This document shows positions 6,487 through 10,422 of a stretch of DNA of 10,422 bases, in pieces (position 1 is the first letter of the stretch; each line of letters starts with the position of its first letter). Source of the stretch: Rhodanobacteraceae bacterium. GTDB lineage: Bacteria > Pseudomonadota > Gammaproteobacteria > Xanthomonadales > Rhodanobacteraceae. A program made the translations under genes and the position numbers. The stretch covers positions 1 through 10,422 of the forward strand of contig JAICIW010000044.1 of NCBI GenBank assembly GCA_025928735.1. The letters run 5' to 3'. The notes under the pieces are model-generated. The model was not told where the DNA came from. It did not search any database and saw only the letters and a list, made by a program, of their open reading frames with translations.

Positions 6487-8309
6487 TGCGCCACGGATGG
6501 ATCGTATTGCTGCTGTTGCTGGCGCCGCTCGTCTGCGCGGCGACCGGGTCGGCAGGCGCCCCGCATGTGTTTCTCGACCGCACCCACGTCAGTCTCGGCG
6601 ATACCGTCACGCTCAACATCCAGTCGAGCGGCACCCTTGACACACCGGACTTGTCGCCGCTGCAGAACGATTTCCAGGTGCTGGGCACGTCGCGCTCCAG
6701 CAGCGTGCAGATCACGAATGGCAAGGCCGAAGCGACTTCGCAACTCGGCATTGCATTGAAGCCGTTGCACGCGGGCACGCTCACGATTCCAGCGCTCGAC
6801 GTGGGCGGCGCCAAAACGCAGCCGTTGACGCTGCAGGTCGGCGCTGCGCCCGCGGGCGGCGTGGGCAATGTCGGCGACCCGGTGTTCATGGAAGCCAGCG
6901 TGCTGTCGAGTTCGCCGTGGGTGGGGCAGCAAACCGACTACACCGTGCGGTTGTTCTACCTGCCCGGCGTCGATGGTGCGCTGGGTGATCCGAGTGCCGA
7001 CGGTGCGCGTCTGGTGAAGCTCGATCGCGATCATCGTTACATGGCCAACCGCAACGGTTTTGCGTACAAGGTGATCGAGCGCAGTTGGGCCCTGATCCCG
7101 CAGCGCAGCGGCGCGATCACGGTGCAGGGGCCGGAATTCCAGGGTCAACGGCTCGCGGTCGGCAACCCCGGCACGTGGTTCAACAATCCGAACGCGCTGC
7201 TCAACAATCCCAATGCGATCCTCAACGGGCAGATGCCGGGCATCGGTGCGCCGGTGCAGGCGATGGCGCCCAGTGTGCACATGACCGCGCGTGCCGCGCC
7301 CGCCGGCGCTGGCAAACCGTGGCTGCCGGCGCGTGCGCTGCAATTGAAACTGTCGGGGCTGCCGCCCAACGGCGACGTGGATGCGGGCGTGCCGCTGACG
7401 CTCACGTTGAGCATCAGCGCCAGCGGACAACCTGCCGACGCACTGCCGGAACCGGAACTGCCGCCGATCGCCGGCGCGCAAACCTATCCCGACCAGACGC
7501 AGGATTCGACCGACGACAGCGGCCAATGGCTGCAGGGCAAGCGCACGCGCAGCTTCGCGATCGTGCCGCAGCGGGATGGCAGCCTCACGATTCCCGCGAT
7601 CACGTTGAACTGGTGGAACGTCGGAACCGGGCGCGCCGAGCAGGCGAGTGTGCCGGCGCACACCTTGCGCGTCTCGGGCGCGGTGGCGAACGCGACGAGT
7701 GTCTCCGCGCCACCGGGCGCCGGCGTCGTGACAAGTAGCAACATCGCGGCGCCCGCGGTGACGGAAGCAGCGTCGGCGAGGGGTGTGCCGGACTTCTGGC
7801 GCGTCGCTGCGTTGGCAAGCCTCGCATTGTGGCTGCTCGCGGTCGTTGCTTTTGTGACGTGGCTCTGGCGGCAACGCCGCCGCGCGTGGCGCCCCCAACC
7901 CACGCCGGATGGCGAATCCTTGTCATCGGCCGAACCGATTGCGAGGCCCGCGTCTGACGCGGTTACCGCAACGCCCGCGACGCGACCGGATGCGCGCGCG
8001 TTGCAAAGAAAGGCGCTCGACGCGGCGCGTGCAAGCGACGCGGTGGCCTGTGAACGTGCGTTGCTGGAATGGGCGCGCGCCTCGCGCCCGGCCATCACGC
8101 ATCTGAGCCAGGTGCGCGACGCGTTGTCCGATCGCGCCCAACGCGACGCGCTGGACGCGCTGCAACGTGTGCGGTGGCAGGGTGGCGATCCGTCACTTGC
8201 ATGTGCCGCGGTGGCGGATGCGTTCGCGCGGGGTTTCGCCTGGCGCAGCGATGACAAGGCCGCGCGTGGCCGGGATGCGGACCTGCCACCGTTGTATCCG
8301 TCGCGCTGA
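6483..8309 (+). CDS. batD: BatD-family protein (oxygen-tolerance/Bat operon)
   Basis: 608 aa, within BatD's usual 550-620. A signal peptide (MMRHGWIVLLLLLAPLVCA, cleavage near A19/A20) precedes 'VFLDRTHVSLGDTVTLNIQ', the typical BatD N-terminal beta-strand pattern, so the bulk lies in the periplasm. Two or more Ig-like beta regions follow ('IPALDVGG', 'YTVRLFYLPGVDGA', 'FAIVPQRDGSLTIPAITLNWWN'). One C-terminal transmembrane helix (~441-463) is followed by an Arg-rich stop-transfer and a ~140-residue helical cytoplasmic tail with 'ALLEWAR', typical of proteobacterial BatD. An Asn-rich tandem repeat (NNPNALL/NNPNAIL, ~233-247) sits where many BatD proteins have a low-complexity D-P-F-F stretch. 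Its role is inferred as envelope-complex partner of the VWA/TPR proteins. The start overlaps the previous stop (ATGA) and has a full AGGAGG. It is the last gene of the coupled unit. Confidence 0.88.
   Translation: MMRHGWIVLLLLLAPLVCAATGSAGAPHVFLDRTHVSLGDTVTLNIQSSGTLDTPDLSPLQNDFQVLGTSRSSSVQITNGKAEATSQLGIALKPLHAGTLTIPALDVGGAKTQPLTLQVGAAPAGGVGNVGDPVFMEASVLSSSPWVGQQTDYTVRLFYLPGVDGALGDPSADGARLVKLDRDHRYMANRNGFAYKVIERSWALIPQRSGAITVQGPEFQGQRLAVGNPGTWFNNPNALLNNPNAILNGQMPGIGAPVQAMAPSVHMTARAAPAGAGKPWLPARALQLKLSGLPPNGDVDAGVPLTLTLSISASGQPADALPEPELPPIAGAQTYPDQTQDSTDDSGQWLQGKRTRSFAIVPQRDGSLTIPAITLNWWNVGTGRAEQASVPAHTLRVSGAVANATSVSAPPGAGVVTSSNIAAPAVTEAASARGVPDFWRVAALASLALWLLAVVAFVTWLWRQRRRAWRPQPTPDGESLSSAEPIARPASDAVTATPATRPDARALQRKALDAARASDAVACERALLEWARASRPAITHLSQVRDALSDRAQRDALDALQRVRWQGGDPSLACAAVADAFARGFAWRSDDKAARGRDADLPPLYPSR
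7181..7222 (+). repeat. Two-copy 21-bp tandem repeat inside the batD-like gene
   Basis: Two adjacent 21-bp units (7181-7201 and 7202-7222) identical at 17 of 21 positions, encoding NNPNALL and NNPNAIL. They are followed by a third partial match (CAAC then Gly). The length is a multiple of three, so the frame is kept. Three of the four differences (third-position changes in P and N codons and changes within the last codons) leave the peptide nearly unchanged, so the duplication is old or under selection. Confidence 0.8.
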
Positions 8310-8319
8310 TGGGACACAT

Positions 8320-8358
8320 GTTGGGCTGACCCCGGATCAAGTCCGGGGTCAGCCCAAC
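8320..8358. repeat. REP-like perfect hairpin between convergent genes
   Basis: Perfect 17-bp inverted repeat, arms 8320-8336 (GTTGGGCTGACCCCGGA) and 8342-8358, with loop TCAAG. The 'CCCCGGATCAAGTCCGGGG' core resembles dispersed intergenic palindromes found in many copies in proteobacterial genomes (recall; not checked here). It lies 10 bp past the batD stop and overlaps the 3' end of the macrodomain gene on the other strand. It could serve as a bidirectional transcription-end hairpin or mRNA 3' stabiliser, but neither side has a T-run. Confidence 0.85.
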
Positions 8359-8897
8359 CGACTCGTCACGTCGACATGCAAGCGTTCGGCCGCCCGTTGC
8401 CATGCCTCGGCCATGCCGCGGTCGAACGCGCACAGCGCGATGCGGTGCGGTGTCCGCGTGTGGTGCCGCGCTTGCGCCAGCACCGTCAACGCGATCGCGG
8501 CGGCGGCGTCGCGCGGATAGCCGTATACACCGCAACTGATCGCGGGAAACGCGATGCTGTCGATGCCATGTTCGCGCGCCAGTGCGAGCGTGTTGCGGTG
8601 GCAGGCGGACAACAGGTCGGGTTCGCCGCGGTCGCCGCCGCGCCATACCGGCCCGGCGGTGTGGATCACGTGCTGCGCCGGCAGCTCGAATCCGGGGGTG
8701 ATGCGCGCTTCGCCGGTTGGACAGCGCACGCCGGCACGCACTTCCGGAATCGCGCGGCAGGCTTCGAAAAGACGCGGCCCCGCGGCGCGGTGGATTGCGC
8801 CGTCGACCCCGCCACCACCCTGCAACGATTCATTCGCCGCGTTGACGATCGCGTCGACGTGCAGCATGGTGATGTCGGCTTGGATAATTTCGATCAT
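8349..8897 (-). CDS. Macrodomain protein, YmdB-like O-acetyl-ADP-ribose deacetylase
   Basis: Single macrodomain of 182 aa, close to E. coli YmdB (~177). Proteins of this class bind ADP-ribose and hydrolyse O-acetyl-ADP-ribose or mono-ADP-ribosyl groups; YmdB also modulates RNase III (family knowledge). Visible motifs: 'I-Q-A-D-I-T' at the start; NAAN (19-22); the ligand loop 'L-Q-G-G-G-G-V-D-G-A-I-H' with G27-G30 and D32; 'CPTGEARIT'; 'HTAGPVW'; and the phosphate-binding loop 'FPAISCGVYGYP' (117-128). ATG 8897 begins exactly at the conserved first strand and has CGGAG four to five bases ahead. The last two codons (Leu-Gly) and the TGA stop lie in the REP-like arm, so the C-terminus may have been trimmed or rewritten by that element. 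It is convergent with batD and follows mscL on the same strand after 131 bp. Confidence 0.93.
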   Translation of the reverse strand: MIEIIQADITMLHVDAIVNAANESLQGGGGVDGAIHRAAGPRLFEACRAIPEVRAGVRCPTGEARITPGFELPAQHVIHTAGPVWRGGDRGEPDLLSACHRNTLALAREHGIDSIAFPAISCGVYGYPRDAAAAIALTVLAQARHHTRTPHRIALCAFDRGMAEAWQRAAERLHVDVTSRLG

Positions 8898-8917
8898 GCC
8901 ACTCCGGGCGCCGCGTA

Positions 8918-8948
8918 GCGCAAAACCCGAATCCGATGACTTTTGCGC
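8918..8948. promoter_or_regulatory. Operator-like inverted repeat upstream of the macrodomain gene
   Basis: Perfect 8-bp arms GCGCAAAA (8918-8925) and TTTTGCGC (8941-8948) with a 15-bp spacer, 21-51 bp upstream of the macrodomain start. Arm separation of about two helical turns suits a dimeric regulator. It does not look like a terminator, because the T-run is within the stem. No sure promoter is visible beside it. Confidence 0.4.
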
Positions 8949-8968
8949 CGTGACAGAAGACGCTGGAC

Positions 8969-8996
8969 TCCGGATCGCCGCTTCGCGGCGTCCGGA
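8969..8996. repeat. Second REP-like hairpin, 3' of mscL
   Basis: Imperfect dyad: TCCGGA-T-CGCCGC (8969-8981), loop TTC, GCGGCG-TCCGGA (8985-8996). It forms a 12-bp GC stem with one bulged T. It lies 33 bp beyond the mscL stop. With no T-rich tail on either strand it is more like a short palindromic repeat or mRNA-stabilising hairpin than an intrinsic terminator. Confidence 0.6.
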
Positions 8997-9028
8997 ATGA
9001 TGGAGGTGCTATTTCATCGCGACTACAG

Positions 9029-9427
9029 TCAGTGCTGTTGCTGCTTCAGCAGATCGCGGATTTCAGTCAGCAACACCACGTCCGCGGGCGGCGCTGGCGG
9101 CGCATCGGTCTTCTTGGGCATCACGTGCTCCAGCGCCTTGATCACGATGAAGATCGCCAGCGCAATGATGAGGAATGTGATGACGGCGTTGACGAAGGCG
9201 CCGTAGGTGATCGCCACTTCCTTGGTGGTGCCGGACGCAGATTGGATGATCACCTTCATCTTGGAGAAATCGATGCCACCGGTGATCACGCCCAACGGCG
9301 GCATGATGATGTCGCTGACCAGCGACGAGACCACCTTGCCGAACGCGCCGCCAATCACCACCGCGACGGCCAAGTCGACCACGTTGCCGCGCATGATGAA
9401 AGCCTTGAAGTCTTTCGCGAAGCTCAT
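9029..9427 (-). CDS. mscL: Large-conductance mechanosensitive channel MscL
   Basis: MscL of 132 aa (E. coli 136). It is a homopentameric inner-membrane channel that opens under membrane tension to release solutes after hypo-osmotic shock. The sequence shows the N-terminal amphipathic helix MSFAKDFKAFIMRGN, the pore helix TM1 'VVDLAVAVVIGGAFGKVVSSLVSDIIMP' split over residues 16-43, a ~30-residue periplasmic loop, TM2 about 76-98 ('YGAFVNAVITFLIIALAIFIVIKA' region), the 'P-K-K' turn, a Pro/Ala linker (109-115) and the C-terminal bundle helix 'LLTEIRDLLKQQ'. ATG 9427 is chosen because it starts the conserved helix and has AAGGAG six bases ahead; an upstream ATG at 9484 lacks both. A weak promoter-like pair lies in the 96-bp gap before it (GCGCAA 9506-9511 / TTTAGA 9484-9489, read on the - strand). 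Confidence 0.97.
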   Translation of the reverse strand: MSFAKDFKAFIMRGNVVDLAVAVVIGGAFGKVVSSLVSDIIMPPLGVITGGIDFSKMKVIIQSASGTTKEVAITYGAFVNAVITFLIIALAIFIVIKALEHVMPKKTDAPPAPPADVVLLTEIRDLLKQQQH

Positions 9428-9433
9428 AGCGTT

Positions 9434-9439
9434 CTCCTT
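9434..9439 (-). promoter_or_regulatory. Shine-Dalgarno site of mscL
   Basis: AAGGAG on the - strand, six bases from ATG 9427; it decides the mscL start against the longer frame beginning at 9484. Confidence 0.85.
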
Positions 9440-9523
9440 CGTGGAAGTGATCAGATCTCCCCTGCCGCGTTGCGGCGCGCCCATTTAGACACTCTCCCGG
9501 GCCCCGCGCAACCTGCCCGCCGT

Positions 9524-10222
9524 TCAGGCGATGCGGCCCTCCAGTCGTGCCACGCCTGCCAACTCCGCCACGAAATGATCGCCGCGCACGAGCGGGCCCA
9601 CGCCGGCCGGCGTGCCGGTAAAGATCAGATCCCCGGGTTTCAGTTCGAACAGTTTCGAAAGCTCGGCGATGATTTCCGCGACCGGAAAGATCATGTCCGC
9701 GATGTCGGTGTCCTGCCGCGTGTCGCCGTTGACGGCCAGCGACAGGCGCGTGTGTGCGGGATGCCCGATGTCGCTTGCGGCGCGCAACGCCGACACCGGT
9801 GCGGAGGCATCGAAGCCTTTGGCGACGTCCCACGGCAAGCCCTTCGCCTTCATCGCGGCCTGCAGGTCGCGGCGGGTCAGATCGAGTCCGACGCCGTAGC
9901 CGAACACGCATTCGAGTGCGTGGGCGGCGTCGATATCGCGTCCGCCGCGGGCCAGTGCCACCACCATTTCCACTTCGTGGTGCAGTTCGCGCGTCACCGA
10001 TGGATAGGGCACGTCGCCGCCGCCCGCCACGATTGCGTCGGCAGGCTTCATGAAGAACACCGGATTGGCGCGACTCACCGTTTGCGCGCCCATCTCCTTC
10101 GCATGGTCGGCATAGTTGCGGCCGATGCAGTAAATGCGGTGCACGGGAAATCGCGCGTCGCTGCCGTACACGGACAGTGACGGAACGGGCGGAGCATCGA
10201 ACAGGAAGGGCATCGGTTTCAT
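9524..10222 (-). CDS. Fumarylacetoacetate hydrolase (FAH) family protein
   Basis: FAH-family hydrolase of 232 aa. These enzymes cleave or decarboxylate acyl-pyruvate type substrates using a divalent metal; close relatives include fumarylpyruvate hydrolase and YcgM/FAHD1-type acylpyruvases. Visible: 'F-P-V-H-R-I-Y-C-I-G-R-N-Y-A-D-H-A-K-E-M-G' (25-45), 'VFFMKPADAI' (55-64), metal ligands E83 and E85 in 'LHHEVEMV' and D114 in 'GVGLDLTRRDLQ', and 'GTPAGVGP' (203-210). The active site looks complete. The exact substrate cannot be read from sequence. ATG 10222 (or 10213) is preferred: a longer frame exists to 10297, but a TACAAT -10 element at 10241-10246 would lie inside it and the extra residues are not family-like. 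Neither start has a strong ribosome site. mscL follows 96 bp downstream on the same strand. Confidence 0.92.
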   Translation of the reverse strand: MKPMPFLFDAPPVPSLSVYGSDARFPVHRIYCIGRNYADHAKEMGAQTVSRANPVFFMKPADAIVAGGGDVPYPSVTRELHHEVEMVVALARGGRDIDAAHALECVFGYGVGLDLTRRDLQAAMKAKGLPWDVAKGFDASAPVSALRAASDIGHPAHTRLSLAVNGDTRQDTDIADMIFPVAEIIAELSKLFELKPGDLIFTGTPAGVGPLVRGDHFVAELAGVARLEGRIA

Positions 10223-10240
10223 CTCGCGGCGGGATGCGGA

Positions 10241-10246
10241 ATTGTA
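10241..10246 (-). promoter_or_regulatory. Candidate -10 element for the FAH-family gene
   Basis: TACAAT on the - strand (five of six consensus bases). It would start transcription near 10234, about 12 bases before ATG 10222. No good -35 hexamer stands 16-18 bp upstream, so the promoter, if real, may need an activator. Confidence 0.35.
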
Positions 10247-10274
10247 GGCCGGACCCGACGTGATGCGGTGCAGC

Positions 10275-10313
10275 GCATTGTGCCAGACGGATGACACCTG
10301 TCAGCCACAATGC
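10275..10313. promoter_or_regulatory. Operator-like nested dyad in the presumed divergent intergenic region
   Basis: Perfect 8-bp inverted repeat GCATTGTG (10275-10282) / CACAATGC (10306-10313). It encloses a second short palindrome TGACA-CC-TGTCA (10292-10303). It lies about 30 bp upstream of the candidate -10 of the FAH-family gene and ~90 bp before the possible + strand start at 10400, a fitting place for a shared regulator site. Confidence 0.45.
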
Positions 10314-10399
10314 TTGATTGCGGCGAGTGGTCCGGCCGCGAATCGCCTGCCAAGCTGTGGCAGACTTGCGCGACCGCTGACGCGTACGGGGACCCAAGG

Positions 10400-10422
10400 G
10401 TGAGCGACCAACGATCCGGCGA
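10400..10422 (+). CDS. Possible start of a divergent gene (only seven codons visible)
   Basis: GTG at 10400 opens a frame (M-S-D-Q-R-S-G) that runs off the window. GGGGA (10388-10392) lies seven bases ahead. The product cannot be named from seven residues, and the call rests only on the ribosome-site-like spacing and the otherwise gene-free 178 bp before it. Confidence 0.3.

Noticed and set aside
6348..7898. 516-codon open frame on the - strand opposite the batD-like gene
   Set aside because: A GC-rich antisense shadow: its product is Arg/His/Gln-rich with no recognisable domain, while the + strand frame encodes a full BatD protein with signal peptide and membrane helix.
8969..8996. This hairpin as the intrinsic terminator of mscL
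   Set aside because: No T-run follows the stem on the - strand; a REP-like role fits better.
9464..9476. GCCGC-GTT-GCGGC mini-hairpin in the gap between the FAH-family gene and mscL as a terminator
   Set aside because: Only a 5-bp stem and no T-rich tail; likely chance in GC-rich DNA.
9032..10180. 382-codon + strand open frame across mscL and the FAH-family gene
   Set aside because: His/Asp/Arg-rich shadow spanning two well-identified opposite-strand genes and their gap.
10276..10290. Sigma-54-like TGGCAC...GC element on the - strand upstream of the FAH-family gene
   Set aside because: The GG to GC spacing is 11 rather than the required 10 bases, and the -12 half is poor.
1..10422. CRISPR array, tRNA/rRNA genes, insertion sequences, toxin-antitoxin or phage-defence genes
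   Set aside because: Looked for on both strands; no regularly spaced repeats, cloverleaf-like sequence, transposase motifs or defence-type domains were seen. The macrodomain gene alone is not evidence of a defence system here.

Overview
The window is GC-rich, gene-dense DNA with a proteobacterial gene set: a type IV pilus secretin, the MoxR/DUF58/DUF4381/VWA/BatD cluster, a YmdB-type macrodomain protein, MscL and an FAH-family hydrolase. Base composition, gene content and the REP-like hairpins between genes suggest a gammaproteobacterium, possibly of the Xanthomonadales. That placement is inference; no 16S rRNA or other taxonomic marker is present.

Layout. (1) 1-843, + strand: the 3' part of pilQ, ending at a strong intrinsic terminator (872-905). 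(2) 966-8309, + strand: a six-gene MoxR-Bat block, in the order MoxR AAA+ ATPase, DUF58 protein, DUF4381 membrane protein, BatA-like VWA protein, BatB/BatC-like VWA-TPR fusion, BatD-like protein. A 175-bp gap separates moxR from the DUF58 gene. The five later genes are joined by four consecutive 4-nt ATGA stop/start overlaps, so they are probably one translationally coupled unit. (3) 8320-8358: a perfect 17-bp-stem REP-like hairpin between convergent genes; it supplies the last codons and stop of the macrodomain gene. (4) 8349-10222, - strand: the macrodomain gene, mscL and an FAH-family hydrolase, with short gaps holding inverted repeats. (5) 10223-10422: a probably divergent intergenic region with a 39-bp dyad, and possibly the first codons of a + strand gene at 10400.

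How the genes may work together. In this type of cluster the MoxR ATPase is thought to act as a chaperone-like remodeller on membrane-anchored VWA-fold partners. The periplasmic TPR and BatD components probably form an envelope complex linked to stress tolerance (inference from the family). Two of the three VWA-fold members here (DUF58 and BatB/C) have degenerate MIDAS metal-binding motifs, and only the BatA-like protein keeps DxSxS. MscL and the hydrolase are ordinary housekeeping or catabolic genes. I saw no CRISPR array, tRNA, rRNA, transposase or defence system. The most noteworthy items are the coupled Bat operon with its MIDAS asymmetry, the REP-like element fused to a coding end, and two operator-like inverted repeats.
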